Source: Pseudodesulfovibrio sp. S3 (GTDB lineage Bacteria > Desulfobacterota > Desulfovibrionia > Desulfovibrionales > Desulfovibrionaceae). From it: DNA of 64,000 nucleotides. Below, in pieces: positions 8,382 through 17,932 of this stretch. The stretch is from contig NZ_QTZO01000001.1 of assembly GCF_004025585.1 (NCBI RefSeq), positions 337,962 through 401,961 of the forward strand, in the 5' to 3' direction. Each line of letters starts with the position of its first letter. Position 1 is the stretch's first letter. The position numbers and the translations under genes are program-made. The notes under the pieces were generated by a model. The model did no database searches. It saw nothing but the letters and a program-made list of their open reading frames with translations, and was not told the origin of the DNA.

Positions 8382-10145
8382 TTACATTTCGATGCGTACG
8401 GTTTCCGGGCTGAGTTTCCGTTCCAGTCGTTTGGCATAGAGCGACAGGACGTAACTGCATACGAAGTAGAGCACCAGGACCGTGGTGTAGATTTCGAACG
8501 GGTGGATCATGATCCGGTTGTTGATGGCATAGGCCGCTCGGGTCAGGTCCATGTAGCCGATGATGTATACCAGGGAGGTGTCCTTGAAGGCCGCGATGAA
8601 CATGCCGACCAGGGCGGGCAGCATTTGCTTGAGCGCCTGTGGCAGGACGATCTTGCGCATGGTCTGGAAGTAGCTCAGTCCCGATGCCTTGGCTGCCTCC
8701 ACCTGTCCGGGCGGGATATTCTGGATGCCGCCGCGTATGGTCTCGGCGATATAGGCTCCGAAGAAGAAGGTCAGGGCGATGGTGCCGGCCCAGAAGGGGT
8801 GGAGCTGGAGTTTGAGGACGAAATCCAGGATGACCTGGTAGAACCAGAACAGGACCAGGATGAGCGGAATGCCTCGCACCAGTTCGATATACAGGGTGCA
8901 GGGAATGCGGATGGCATGGCTTCTTGCCGTGCGTCCCATGCCGACGATCAACCCGATGATGAAGCTGCCCGTGATGGACATGACGGCCATGAACAGCGAG
9001 CCGGACAGGCCGCCGAGGCCGTAAAAGAACTCGGTGGATTCTCCGTGGGGGAAGCGCCAGATGAGCAGGGCGGGCAGGTTGGCCCAGATGACCTCGTAGT
9101 TGAAGCCCATGAGTCCCTTGAAGAGCATGTAGAGCAGATAGCCCAGAACGGCCACGAACAGGACTTTGGCCCCTATGGTGACGGCTTTGACCGAGGACTT
9201 GATCAGTCGGGTGATCGGCGAGACGGTCTTTTTGTCCGGGGAGCGGCGGAAATGCCACAAGACATATTCCAGCCCCCGGCCCACGATATCCATGGGGATG
9301 AATAGGACGTCGGCGATCTTTCGCAACGTGGTGGTCGTGTCCTGGGGCATTATTATGAGTCGTTCGTTGATGATGTTCATGATCCAGGCGATGATCAGCG
9401 AAAGCAAAAGGTAGATCATCGTGGCTGCGATGATGGATTCGAAGGTGCGGTAGGTCAGAGACAGCACTTCCTGCATGGCCCAGAAAAGTTCGGTTACGCC
9501 GATGGTCATGGCCAGCGACGTGTTCTTCATGTTGTTGAGGAATTCACTGCCAAGGGGCGGGATGATCTCGCGGAAGGCCAGGGGCAGTATGATCTTGCGC
9601 AGTGTCTGGGGGAAGCTCAGGCCCGAGGAGTAGGAAGCCTCCAACAGCCCTTTGGGAATGGACTGGATGCCTGCACGGATGATTTCGGCCATGAACGCGC
9701 CGGTAAAGATGCCGCAACCGATGGTGGCGCACCAGAATTCGAAATCCATTTCAAAGAGCTTGAAGCGGAGTTCCTCCGGGAAGGCGTAGGGCAGGGCGAA
9801 GTTCCAGAAAAAAAGTTGGATGAGGAGCGGGGTGTTCCGGAACAGTTCCACATAGCAGGTGGCGACCCAGTATACCGGCTTGAAACTGGACAGCCGGGCC
9901 AGACCGAAGAGGGTGCCCATGATCAGTGCAATGGCGGCCGAGTAGAGCGTGATGGTCAGGGTTGTGTTGAGGCCGTTGACAATGAGGTGGCCCATGTGTC
10001 CGTATTGGCCTTCAACGAAGAAGACGGCCCAGTCGAAATTGTATTTGAATTCGAAAATGAAGGTGAAATAATAGGCAACCAGGCTGGCCATGGACAGCAG
10101 GCTGAGGTTCTGGACCCAGGCTTTTTCGAAATACCGTTTAAACAT
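8382..10145 (-). CDS. polar amino acid ABC transporter permease, two permease domains fused
   Basis: 587-residue inner-membrane protein made of two HisM/GlnP-type permease units in tandem. Each has its own cytoplasmic EAA loop that contacts the ATPase: LLEASYSSGLSFPQTLRKI near residues 167-197 and QVEAAKASGLSYFQTMRKI near 481-512. Each unit is about 220 residues with several membrane helices, joined by a linker around residues 270-315. Normally two separate genes make this heterodimer; here one polypeptide supplies both halves. The gene is last in the order ATPase - binding protein - permease and ends at an intrinsic terminator. Substrate is probably a polar amino acid, from the family of the binding protein next door. 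Confidence 0.93.
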   Translation of the reverse strand: MFKRYFEKAWVQNLSLLSMASLVAYYFTFIFEFKYNFDWAVFFVEGQYGHMGHLIVNGLNTTLTITLYSAAIALIMGTLFGLARLSSFKPVYWVATCYVELFRNTPLLIQLFFWNFALPYAFPEELRFKLFEMDFEFWCATIGCGIFTGAFMAEIIRAGIQSIPKGLLEASYSSGLSFPQTLRKIILPLAFREIIPPLGSEFLNNMKNTSLAMTIGVTELFWAMQEVLSLTYRTFESIIAATMIYLLLSLIIAWIMNIINERLIIMPQDTTTTLRKIADVLFIPMDIVGRGLEYVLWHFRRSPDKKTVSPITRLIKSSVKAVTIGAKVLFVAVLGYLLYMLFKGLMGFNYEVIWANLPALLIWRFPHGESTEFFYGLGGLSGSLFMAVMSITGSFIIGLIVGMGRTARSHAIRIPCTLYIELVRGIPLILVLFWFYQVILDFVLKLQLHPFWAGTIALTFFFGAYIAETIRGGIQNIPPGQVEAAKASGLSYFQTMRKIVLPQALKQMLPALVGMFIAAFKDTSLVYIIGYMDLTRAAYAINNRIMIHPFEIYTTVLVLYFVCSYVLSLYAKRLERKLSPETVRIEM

Positions 10146-10166
10146 CGTGCTCTTTTTATGGAAGAA

Positions 10167-10193
10167 GGTCCCGGAGTGAAATGCTCCGGGACC
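10167..10193 (-). promoter_or_regulatory. strong hairpin between binding-protein and permease genes
   Basis: Perfect 10-bp stem GGTCCCGGAG / CTCCGGGACC with a seven-base loop and no T tract, placed between the binding-protein stop and the permease start. By analogy with other binding-protein operons it may protect the upstream mRNA from 3' decay so that binding protein is made in excess (inference). Confidence 0.65.
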
Positions 10194-10218
10194 CGTTATC
10201 AGGCTTTAAGCTCGCAGC

Positions 10219-11043
10219 TTAGGGCCACATTTCGATCTTGGAAGTCATGGGGAAGGGGTAGGCGGAATCAGGACCGAACCACTTGTTGTAGATGGTCATG
10301 TAAGTGCCGTCTTTCCACATATCCTGAATGGTGAAGTTGATGGCGTCGCGCCATGCGGAATCGTCCTGGGGCAGGCCGATGCCGTAAGGCTCATCAGAGA
10401 TGAATTCGCCGACCAGTTCGAACTGACCGGGAACCTTGGCGGCGTAACCGAGCAGGATGGTGGAGTCTGTGGTGATGGCCTGTACGCGACCGGAGCGCAG
10501 GGCCTCGAACATGGCAACTTCACCGTCGTAGCCGGTGACCTTGGGGTCGGCGTTGCCGAGTCCCTTCAGGTATTCGGTGGCGTTGACGATGGAGGTGGTG
10601 CCCTGCATGGAGCCGACCTTCATGGAAGCCAGATCCTTGATGTCCTTGACGGTGCCTTTCTTGGCCAGGAACTTCTGGCCGTCGAAGAAGTAGGTGATGG
10701 AGAAGTCGATCTTTTCGTCACGTACGCGCTTGTGGGTCATGTTCGACAGGACCATGTCGACCTTGGGCGGGTTGGTCTGCACGAAGGAAATGCGGGTGTT
10801 GTTGTTCACAACGGTCTTTTCCAGTGTTGCACCAAGACGTTTGGCGATCTCGGTGGCCATGTCGACGTCGAAGCCGACCCATTCGTTCTTGTCGTCGATG
10901 AAACCGAAGGGAATGCCCTGGTTGGTGATGCCGGCCTTGAGGACCTTGGTGGACATGACGCGATCGTAGGTGGGACCTGCGAAAGCCACGGATGCGGCCA
11001 TGACCAGCAGTGCGGCCAGAGCAGTGATTTTGAGAACTCTCAT
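10219..11043 (-). CDS. polar amino acid ABC transporter periplasmic binding protein
   Basis: 274-residue SBP_bac_3 family protein. A signal peptide occupies about residues 1-22 (LAALLVMAASVAFA). The mature part has the family's hallmarks: KAGITNQGIPFGFIDDKNEW, FDVDMATEIAKRLGA, the aromatic-flanked ligand lobe and DKIDFSITYFFDG, with hinge segment KVGSMQGTTS. It captures an amino acid in the periplasm and delivers it to the fused permease encoded next. GAGAGG lies shortly before the start. It is flanked on both sides by hairpins, which suggests separate control of its expression level. The exact amino acid cannot be read from sequence. Confidence 0.93.
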   Translation of the reverse strand: MRVLKITALAALLVMAASVAFAGPTYDRVMSTKVLKAGITNQGIPFGFIDDKNEWVGFDVDMATEIAKRLGATLEKTVVNNNTRISFVQTNPPKVDMVLSNMTHKRVRDEKIDFSITYFFDGQKFLAKKGTVKDIKDLASMKVGSMQGTTSIVNATEYLKGLGNADPKVTGYDGEVAMFEALRSGRVQAITTDSTILLGYAAKVPGQFELVGEFISDEPYGIGLPQDDSAWRDAINFTIQDMWKDGTYMTIYNKWFGPDSAYPFPMTSKIEMWP

Positions 11044-11072
11044 TTACCTCTCCTGATAGTTGAGTCCGTATG

Positions 11073-11107
11073 AAAAAGCCCCTGGCGGACACCGTGTCCG
11101 GCAAGGG
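11073..11107 (-). terminator. terminator-like hairpin between ATPase and binding-protein genes
   Basis: GC-rich imperfect stem (GCCCTTGCCGGACAC pairing with GTGTCCGCCAGGGGC) followed on the minus strand by five T. It sits inside the transporter gene set, so it is either a leaky attenuator or the end of the ATPase transcript, with the binding protein starting from its own promoter. Confidence 0.6.
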
Positions 11108-11116
11108 CGAAAATCC

Positions 11117-11845
11117 TTAGTGGCTGAGAATCTTGCTGAGGAAGTCCTTGGTCCGATCCGATTGCGGATTGTGGAAGAATTCCTCGGGCGTGTTCTCTTC
11201 GACGAGATAGCCGTCGTCCATGAAGATGACCCGGTCCGCAACTTCGCGGGCAAAGCCCATTTCGTGCGTGACGCAGATCATGGTCATGCCCTCGCGGGCC
11301 AAGGATTTCATGACGTCCAGAACCTCGTTGATCATTTCCGGGTCAAGGGCGGAAGTGGGTTCGTCGAAGAGCATGATCTTTGGCTGCATGGCCAGGCCGC
11401 GGGCAATGGCCACGCGCTGCTGCTGTCCGCCCGAGAGCTGTGAAGGATACGCGCCGGCCTTGTCCGGGATATCCACCTTTTTGAGCAGCTCCATGCCAAT
11501 GGATGTGGCGTCCCCACGGCTCATGCCGCGAACCAGGGTCGGGGCCAGGGTGATGTTTTCCATGACCGTCATGTGCGGGTAGAGATTGAATTGTTGGAAC
11601 ACGAAACCCACCTCGGCACGAAGCAGGGTCATGTTGGTGCGGGGATCGGAGACGTTCATGCCGTCTACGACAATGTCGCCTTCCTGAATCGGTTCCAGCC
11701 TGTTGATACATCGGATCATGGTGGATTTTCCGGAGCCGGAGGGACCGCACACGACCACGACTTCACCCTTGGTGATGTCGAGATTGATATTCTTGAGAAC
11801 CTGAAAGTCCCCATACCATTTGTTGACGCCTTTGAAAGAAATCAC
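11117..11845 (-). CDS. polar amino acid ABC transporter ATP-binding protein (GlnQ-type)
   Basis: 242-residue ABC ATPase of the GlnQ/HisP class that powers the neighbouring transporter. Seen: Walker [10 protein letters not shown] at residues 34-42, ABC signature LSGGQQQR near 137-144, Walker [15 protein letters not shown] and the switch histidine in [14 protein letters not shown] sequence ([11 protein letters not shown]). Length is normal for the family. It is the first gene of the ATPase - binding protein - permease set, with a terminator-like hairpin separating it from the next gene. Confidence 0.95.
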   Translation of the reverse strand: MISFKGVNKWYGDFQVLKNINLDITKGEVVVVCGPSGSGKSTMIRCINRLEPIQEGDIVVDGMNVSDPRTNMTLLRAEVGFVFQQFNLYPHMTVMENITLAPTLVRGMSRGDATSIGMELLKKVDIPDKAGAYPSQLSGGQQQRVAIARGLAMQPKIMLFDEPTSALDPEMINEVLDVMKSLAREGMTMICVTHEMGFAREVADRVIFMDDGYLVEENTPEEFFHNPQSDRTKDFLSKILSH

Positions 11846-12010
11846 TGTGAACTCCGGGAATAGAAATGGGCAAAAAACAAGAGATATTTATAACTGAAAC
11901 AGGTGGGAAAAGCAATCGTTATTCAGGTTGAGAGCATTGCTACAGAAGCTTGTTCTGCTTTGCAGCTCCTGGCGGGTACGGTCGCGTTAATTCATATCTT
12001 TTGGATAATG

Positions 12011-13372
12011 TTAACATTCCGTGAAGCTTACCGCCAACCCTGCAAGGGAAGTTTCCTTGTATTTTTGCGACATGTCCCGGCCGGTCTGGGCCATGGCCCT
12101 GATGGCCTTGTCCAGGTCCACTTTCTGATAGGATTCATCCAGGGTGGAGGCGATGAGGTAGGCATTGAAGGCTTTGACCGCTCCCATGGCATTGCGCTCG
12201 ATGCAGGGAATCTGGACGAATCCGCCCACAGGGTCGCAGGTCAGGCCCAGGTGGTGTTCCAGAGCGATTTCGGCGGCGTTCTCGGTGATCTGAAAACGGT
12301 AGCCGCGGGCATAGGCAAGCAGGGCAGCGGCCATGGTCGAAGCCACTCCCACTTCTCCCTGGCATCCAACTTCCGCACCGGAAATGGAGGCGTTGTGCTT
12401 ACACAGAAAACCGATGGCGCAGGCGGCCAGGAGACCTTCGCGGAGTTCGGTTTGCAGGGCTCCCATGTGTCGTTTCAGCATGAAGACGATGGCCGGGATG
12501 ACGCCTGCGGCTCCGCAGGTGGGGGCCGTGACCACGCAATGGCCGGCTGCGTTTTCTTCGGAGGCGGCCAGGGCGTATGCGTTCAGGGCCTTGAGAAAAC
12601 CCGGCCCTTGGAAGTATTCCTGCTTTGCGCGGTTGTACAAAATGGCTGCTTTGCGTTGCAGGCCGATGGGGCCGGGCAGCACCCCGTTGCTTTGAATTCC
12701 CTGTTCCACGGCTTGTTCCATGACGGCGATGATGTGATCCATTCCATCATTGACTTCATCTTCGGTCGCTTTGGTGATGGCTAATTCGTTTGCCATGACA
12801 AGTTCGTGGAGGCGGATGGAGTTCTGGCGCAGGTGCGCCTTCAGTTCAGCCATGGTGTTGTATGGATAGACAGGGTCGCCGCAGATTGGTTCGTGCCAGC
12901 CTTCCCAGCGCAGGAATCCGCCGCCTACTGAATAGTAGATGCGCTCCAGAAGCACGTTCTGCCCGGACTTGAGCCGAAAGATCATGGCATTGGGGTGGGC
13001 GTAATCGTGCTGGACAGCATCCATGATGATGTCGCCCGGCGCATAGGACAGACACTTGCCGCCCAAGTCCAGCTCAAATGCCTTCCCCTTATCCATGAAC
13101 TGTTCCAGCGTGTCGGACCGGCAGGTGTCGGGTTGGGAACCGAGCAGGCCGGACAGGATGGCACGCGGGGTGCCGTGTCCTTCACCCGTGGCGGACAGGG
13201 AGCCGAACAGTCTGATTTCAAGGGCGTCGGCGCTCTGGCGGTCTTTGTCCGGCAGTTCTCGGATCATGTTCATGAAATCGAACCCGGCTTTCATCGGACC
13301 GATGGTGTGGGAACTGGACGGACCAGGGCCGACCTTGAGCAGTTCGAACAGGGAAGTGGTGATGGGGGTCAT
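12011..13372 (-). CDS. sdaA: L-serine dehydratase (iron-sulfur type, single chain)
   Basis: 453-residue L-serine ammonia-lyase that converts L-serine to pyruvate and ammonia using a [4Fe-4S] cluster. Both subdomains are in one chain: an N-terminal beta domain starting with [20 protein letters not shown], and a C-terminal alpha domain with the cluster cysteines in [24 protein letters not shown] and [11 protein letters not shown]. Length matches E. coli SdaA. Transcribed alone; the region up to the divergent glycosyltransferase (13373-13568) should hold its promoter. Together with the amino acid importer next to it, this suggests use of amino acids as carbon source, although co-regulation is not shown. 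Confidence 0.96.
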   Translation of the reverse strand: MTPITTSLFELLKVGPGPSSSHTIGPMKAGFDFMNMIRELPDKDRQSADALEIRLFGSLSATGEGHGTPRAILSGLLGSQPDTCRSDTLEQFMDKGKAFELDLGGKCLSYAPGDIIMDAVQHDYAHPNAMIFRLKSGQNVLLERIYYSVGGGFLRWEGWHEPICGDPVYPYNTMAELKAHLRQNSIRLHELVMANELAITKATEDEVNDGMDHIIAVMEQAVEQGIQSNGVLPGPIGLQRKAAILYNRAKQEYFQGPGFLKALNAYALAASEENAAGHCVVTAPTCGAAGVIPAIVFMLKRHMGALQTELREGLLAACAIGFLCKHNASISGAEVGCQGEVGVASTMAAALLAYARGYRFQITENAAEIALEHHLGLTCDPVGGFVQIPCIERNAMGAVKAFNAYLIASTLDESYQKVDLDKAIRAMAQTGRDMSQKYKETSLAGLAVSFTEC

Positions 13373-13568
13373 GGTTCTTCATTTCCTTATGGTATTTGTT
13401 GGCAGTAATCATACAGTAAGTGCCGATTGAGGAGAAGCCTTTTTAATGCCGTGCCCCCTGCAAAGGGACTCTGGATGGAACGGAAATTGTATTCTACCCT
13501 ATTCGGGGACCATGTTTTTGACAGTCGGGTCATATGTTGACCAAAGATAGTAAGGAAAAGATCACCAC

Positions 13569-15197
13569 GTGAAGGATTATCTCTCCATCGGGACAATCGG
13601 GCATAACCATCTGCTGTCGGCTGCGCAAAAGGCGTTTCAATTGGCCGGAAATGCAGGTGCGCCTGATGATGCGGCTTCCCTTGTTTCCACCGGGGCCAGT
13701 CTTTTTGGCATGGCTTGGGCTGAGTTTCCACTTAATGTTCCCCTTGCTGCCGAGCTTGTTCGCCTTTCTGAAATGTTCTCCTGCGATGCGCTCACGGAGA
13801 AGGGAGTACAACTCGCCCGAAGGCTGGTTCGAACCAATGCGGTTGAAGGTCCTGTTCAACCCGGTTTGCTGTTTGGACAGGGGGATTATGATGGCATGAG
13901 TCTGTTCTTTGAGGCCAACACGGATGCGCGAGCATTGGTGCCCATGGTCGGGCAGGCGTATCAATTCCAGGGGGTGCTCTCCAACTGGGACTGGCTTGAG
14001 GAGTATCTCAAAAAGATAGTGGCTCCGCTAGATCCAGAGATAGCCCAGCTGTTGATGGGTGATGTTTATCTGGCTGGGGGCAGGTACGCCTCGGCGGTAT
14101 CGGTTCTGGAGGAACTGGTCAGGCTCTACGGCATCCGGGGGTGGGGTTTGCGGCTGGCCGCAGCTCACGCCTTGGCCGGTGAAACCACGCGAAGTTTGGA
14201 ATTGCTCAAGGCCATCCTGACGGATTTCCCCATGCACACTTCCGCTCTGCTGTATATGGACAGCTTGGCGTTTCCTGTTCAGCGGTCTGCCCGGTTGCAG
14301 GGGAAGTGCGTGGTCAGTATTTATTCTTACAATAAAGCCGAAGAGCTTGCCCGGACCCTTGACAGTGTTCTGGCTTCGGATCTGGGAAGTGGCGTGGGTG
14401 ATATTTCTGTCCGCGTCCTGATCAACGGGAGCGGTGACGATAGTCTGGCCGTGGCAGAAAGGGCGCAAGCCCGGTTTGGCGGCGTCATGGACGTGGTGGC
14501 CCTGCCTGTCAATGTGGGCGCACCGGCGGCTCGGAACTGGCTGCTCGACAGTGCAGTACGCGACGGTGCCAGATGGATCGTCTATCTTGATGACGACGTG
14601 CTGGTGCCTTCGGATTGGCTGTATGGGTTTGCCGCGGGCGTGGAGTCATTCCCTGACGCAGGCGTATGGGGTTGCCGGGTGGGCGATGCCAGTTCGCAGA
14701 GTCTGACTCAGCATGGTGACGGGTTTCTTCTCGGCCGGGAGGATGCGGCCCGCACGCAGCAGAGCCTCGTCCTTCAGGAACCCTGTGTCGAGTGCTTGAT
14801 GCCGTCGCTCCTGTCTTACCGCAGGTACGCTGCCTCCGTGACCGGATGCTGCCACCTGTTCGAGGTGGAGAGTCTCGTCCAAAGCAAGGGGTTTGATATT
14901 CTTTTTTCGCCCAGCCAGTTTGACGACCTTGATCTGGACCTGAGACGACTGGTTCAGGGTAAACCTGCCGCCTACCTGGGTGACGTTCATATCGTGCATC
15001 TGCGGGAGTCCAGCCATTTTCAGCAACTTTCGGATGGGGCTGTCATGCGGAGCGAAGCGCATCGGCATATCCTGGAAGAGCGGCATGTTTCCCGGCTGGA
15101 TGCATTGCTCAATGTGCAGTCGGCCCTTGTCGAGGCGGATCTTGATGTCAGGCGTGCTCGCCTCCGTGAGGCTGGATTGTTGCCCGTCGGCCCGTAG
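13569..15197 (+). CDS. glycosyltransferase family 2 protein with N-terminal helical-repeat region
   Basis: 542 residues from a GTG start. Residues 1 to about 240 look alpha-helical and TPR-like (LLMGDVYLAGGRYASAVSVL, LAAAHALAGETTRSLELLK). From about residue 245 a GT-A glycosyltransferase domain follows: VVSIYSYNKAEELARTLDSV, nucleotide-binding and APAARNWLLDSA segments, and a metal-binding acidic triad IVYLDDDVLVPSDWL. Donor and acceptor sugars are not identifiable; protein or flagellin glycosylation and surface polysaccharide synthesis are both possible. It stands alone between divergent sdaA and the convergent receiver gene. Confidence 0.85.
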   Translation: MKDYLSIGTIGHNHLLSAAQKAFQLAGNAGAPDDAASLVSTGASLFGMAWAEFPLNVPLAAELVRLSEMFSCDALTEKGVQLARRLVRTNAVEGPVQPGLLFGQGDYDGMSLFFEANTDARALVPMVGQAYQFQGVLSNWDWLEEYLKKIVAPLDPEIAQLLMGDVYLAGGRYASAVSVLEELVRLYGIRGWGLRLAAAHALAGETTRSLELLKAILTDFPMHTSALLYMDSLAFPVQRSARLQGKCVVSIYSYNKAEELARTLDSVLASDLGSGVGDISVRVLINGSGDDSLAVAERAQARFGGVMDVVALPVNVGAPAARNWLLDSAVRDGARWIVYLDDDVLVPSDWLYGFAAGVESFPDAGVWGCRVGDASSQSLTQHGDGFLLGREDAARTQQSLVLQEPCVECLMPSLLSYRRYAASVTGCCHLFEVESLVQSKGFDILFSPSQFDDLDLDLRRLVQGKPAAYLGDVHIVHLRESSHFQQLSDGAVMRSEAHRHILEERHVSRLDALLNVQSALVEADLDVRRARLREAGLLPVGP

Positions 15198-15265
15198 CTG
15201 TCCCCAGCAGGGTATCAAAGTCCTGCCGGAATCACGGGTATCACCTCTGATGCCCGTTGGTTGTT

Positions 15266-15655
15266 TCAAGAATGCGGCTTTGTCCCGGCCATATTCCTGA
15301 TTTTTTCCCAGAGTCGATCCAGGGGGACAGGTTTGTGGAGGTAGTCAAAAGCTCCTGCCTTCATGGCTTGCATGGCCTTGGACATGTCTCCACCCCCGGT
15401 CAGAAGGATAACCCCTACCCCACCGAAGTTCCTGCGGATGATCTTGAGCGTTTCCAGCCCGTTCAGGTCAGGCATGTTCATATCCAGCAGGACCACGTCC
15501 ATTGGATCTGTTTCCAGTATTTCGTATGCATCCACTGCGTTCGACGCCGTATTTACCGATGCCCCCAGGCGGCGCAATCGCCTGGAAAGGGCAAGGGCGA
15601 AATCGGCTTCATCATCTACAATCAGGACGCGTATGGAAGTCTGCACGATATTCAC
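15266..15655 (-). CDS. single-domain response regulator (receiver only)
   Basis: 129-residue CheY-like receiver with the acidic pair D14-D15, phosphoacceptor D58 (VVLLDMNMPDLNG), the conserved Thr in LLTGGGDMSKAM and Lys in YLHKPVPLDRL. No output domain. It resembles the three receivers of the cluster starting at 16217, for example SRRLRRLG after the first helix compared with AKRLDRRG and CKRMRRRG, so it is likely a paralogue in the same phosphorelay, transcribed divergently from it. Its promoter must lie in 15656-16216. Confidence 0.93.
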   Translation of the reverse strand: MNIVQTSIRVLIVDDEADFALALSRRLRRLGASVNTASNAVDAYEILETDPMDVVLLDMNMPDLNGLETLKIIRRNFGGVGVILLTGGGDMSKAMQAMKAGAFDYLHKPVPLDRLWEKIRNMAGTKPHS

Positions 15656-15938
15656 TCCGGTTTCAGCCGGGACAATACAATGACCATGCCAGTGACGTGT
15701 GGACCGTATGGTGTTCGATACTTTTTTATCCAGTTGAAGCTTTCAGAATATATCTGTTTATAGAGCATGTTATGGTGTGATGGTTCTGTTTTAACCAATG
15801 GGGTCTTCTTGTTTTATTTTTTGATTGATCAGGAGAAACAAGCGGGTATGCATTTAGATGGGGCATAACGCCCCACTCTGTGCTAAGGTGTCATCGAAAG
15901 CTTCCCCTTCACAGGGGCTCCGGGTGGATATTGCCCAG

Positions 15939-15975
15939 GTGGTACATTTTGTATCGACGGGGCAAAATGTACCAC
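15939..15975. promoter_or_regulatory. perfect 13-bp inverted repeat, probable activator (UAS) site
   Basis: Arms GTGGTACATTTTG (15939-15951) and CAAAATGTACCAC (15963-15975) around an 11-base spacer. The centre is about 200 bases upstream of the predicted sigma-54 transcription start, the usual distance for an NtrC-type enhancer, and the operon encodes such an activator (22791-24140). Confidence 0.75.
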
Positions 15976-16130
15976 TATGTGGCTGAGAACAGCCCCTATG
16001 GTGTTTTTTGCTTGAGGTGGGGGGAGTGTGTTTGACCAGGGTTCGGAGTGGGTTTTTGTAAAAAAGTAATTATTTCAATGCTAAGTGCGTGGGTAAAATC
16101 AACCGGATATTTGATGGCGGTAGGAGTTGA

Positions 16131-16146
16131 TGGCACGCTGTTTGCT
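16131..16146 (+). promoter_or_regulatory. sigma-54 promoter of the TauE/phosphorelay operon
   Basis: TGGCACG-N4-TTGCT is an exact match to the -24/-12 consensus TGGCACG-N4-TTGCW, with GG and GC ten bases apart. Predicted start near 16157 leaves a 60-base leader before the kinase gene. Confidence 0.85.
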
Positions 16147-16216
16147 CATGATGGATATCGACAGGGGAGAATTGTATCAGGCGATAGGGTTACTGCGGTC
16201 ACAATGAGAACATGCC

Positions 16217-17932
16217 ATGCATCTCGAGAAGAAATCACCATATGAAAAGCTGTCACGCAACATCGCGCTGACCGTGATAACGGTGTCCATCGCTCCACTC
16301 ATACTCCTGGGCAGTGTCATCTTTGATCAGTTCCGTTCGATATACAGGGAAAAGGTTTATGCCCATCTGGCAGAGGTCGTTGACAAGCACGCCCACAATA
16401 TCAATACATTTCTTCAAGACAAGCTTGCCGAGGTCCAGTACGTCAGCCGGACCTTTACCTTTGATCAGCTCAGTTCTCCCGTGTTTCTGGATAAGACGTT
16501 GAAGAAGATGCAGCAGCAGTACGGGCGCATTTTTGTCGACCTTGGGGTCGTGGATGAAGAAGGTGTTCAAGTTGCCTATGCCGGTCCCTTCAATCTGCTT
16601 GGAGCGGACTACTCCAAGGCGGAGTGGTTCCTCAATTCACAGGGGGCCAATGCCGGTATCAGCGACGTCTTCGAGGGGCTGCGTCAATCTCCTCATTTTA
16701 TTATTTCCATAAACAACGGTCCTCTTGGAAGCAGGTGGACGTTAAGGGCCACAATCGATTTTCTCGCCTTCAGTTATTTGGTGCAGAACATCCGAATCGG
16801 TGAGACCGGTTTTGCATACATCCGGAACAGCCGCGGGGTATACCAGACCCGGCCCAAGGATGAAGTAAATCAGGATCTCGAATTGACGCCGCACCGGGAA
16901 CTGAAGCACGAGGTTTCCCTTGTCGGGGTTTCTATATACGAATCAATCGACGATGCCGGCGACAGGTATGTGACGGTTTCCGCTCCCATCAAGGGCGGGG
17001 AATGGGAGTTGGTCTATCAGCAAAAGACTTCGGACGTCTTTTCTGCCATGAACCGCACGGAGCTGGTGACGCTGGCCATATTCCTTCTTGGGGGATTGGG
17101 GATCGTGGTCATGGCGGTCGTCATTTCCCGCAAGCTGGTGGTCCGCTGTCAGATCGCCGATCAGGAGTCGGAGATGATGACCAGGCAGATGGTGGAGACC
17201 GGCAAGCTGGCTGCTATCGGTGAATTGGCCGCCGGTATTGCTCACGAGATTAATAATCCTGTGGCCATCATGATAGAGGAAGCGGGTTGGGTCAGCGATC
17301 TTCTTGAGGATGAAGGCTCGGATATGCCTTCTTCCAATGAGATCAATCGTGCCTTGGCGCAGGTGGCGAATCAGGGCCGCCGTTGCAAGGATATCACGCA
17401 CAAGCTGCTCAGTTTCGCACGCCAGACCGATCCGCGGGTGACAGCAGTTGCCTTGCAGCCGCTTATTCGTGAGGTGGTTGATCTTTCCATGCAGCAGGCA
17501 CGATTTGCACAGGTGGATTTTTCCCTCAAGTTGGCAGAGAACATCCCTTCCATTCGCGCATCAGCCACCGAGTTGCAGCAGGTTTTGCTCAATCTCATAA
17601 CCAACGCCATTCAGGCCATGGAGCCGGAAGGCGGAATCCTGACCATTTCTTGCGGCATGAAGGAAGACCATGCCGTGATCAAGGTCGCGGACACCGGTCC
17701 CGGCATTCCGGCCGCCAATCTGAATCGAATTTTTGATCCGTTCTTCACTACCAAGCCTGTGGGCAAGGGGAGCGGTCTGGGGCTGTCCATTTGTTATGGA
17801 ATAATTCATCAGATGGGCGGGGAGATAGACGTGGAAAGCACCGTTGGCAAGGGGACCCGTTTTACCCTCCGGCTCCCTTTGTCGTTAGCGCCGAAGCAAC
17901 GTGAAAACCAACAGGAGAATCACCATGACTGA
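16217..17932 (+). CDS. membrane sensor histidine kinase with extracytoplasmic sensor domain
   Basis: 571 residues. One membrane helix near residues 16-38 and another near 283-305 bracket a periplasmic Cache-like sensor domain. The cytoplasmic part has a HisKA dimer/phosphoacceptor helix with His343 ([16 protein letters not shown]) and a HATPase domain with N box [13 protein letters not shown]1 [10 protein letters not shown] box [19 protein letters not shown] and G2 [11 protein letters not shown]. No receiver is attached; the three following genes are single receivers, so it presumably phosphorylates one or more of them. The Shine-Dalgarno is weak. Its stop overlaps the next start by eight bases. 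Signal unknown; the exporter downstream suggests a sulfur oxyanion or organosulfonate (inference). Confidence 0.94.
   Translation: MHLEKKSPYEKLSRNIALTVITVSIAPLILLGSVIFDQFRSIYREKVYAHLAEVVDKHAHNINTFLQDKLAEVQYVSRTFTFDQLSSPVFLDKTLKKMQQQYGRIFVDLGVVDEEGVQVAYAGPFNLLGADYSKAEWFLNSQGANAGISDVFEGLRQSPHFIISINNGPLGSRWTLRATIDFLAFSYLVQNIRIGETGFAYIRNSRGVYQTRPKDEVNQDLELTPHRELKHEVSLVGVSIYESIDDAGDRYVTVSAPIKGGEWELVYQQKTSDVFSAMNRTELVTLAIFLLGGLGIVVMAVVISRKLVVRCQIADQESEMMTRQMVETGKLAAIGELAAGIAHEINNPVAIMIEEAGWVSDLLEDEGSDMPSSNEINRALAQVANQGRRCKDITHKLLSFARQTDPRVTAVALQPLIREVVDLSMQQARFAQVDFSLKLAENIPSIRASATELQQVLLNLITNAIQAMEPEGGILTISCGMKEDHAVIKVADTGPGIPAANLNRIFDPFFTTKPVGKGSGLGLSICYGIIHQMGGEIDVESTVGKGTRFTLRLPLSLAPKQRENQQENHHD

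Larger units (their letters stand above)
15656..16216. promoter_or_regulatory. 561-base regulatory region between divergent signalling genes
   Basis: No convincing gene. It contains a perfect 13-bp inverted repeat (15939-15975), a consensus sigma-54 promoter (16131-16146), a one-mismatch IHF-type site (AATCAA-N4-ATA at 16097-16109, consensus WATCAA-N4-TTR), and small GC hairpins such as GGGGC-ATAAC-GCCCC near 15860-15874. A 65-codon open frame at 16048-16245 has no ribosome site or family resemblance and was not called. Confidence 0.7.

Noticed and set aside
15941..15956. A second sigma-54 promoter within the palindrome (TGG...TTG)
   Set aside because: GG and GC are not ten bases apart; there is no GC at the -12 position.
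15939..15975. Reading the 13-bp inverted repeat as a transcription terminator
   Set aside because: No T tract on either side and the arms are AT-rich; its position fits an activator site better.
16048..16245. Small 65-codon frame in the regulatory region before the sensor kinase
   Set aside because: It covers the sigma-54 promoter, has no ribosome site and overlaps the kinase start.
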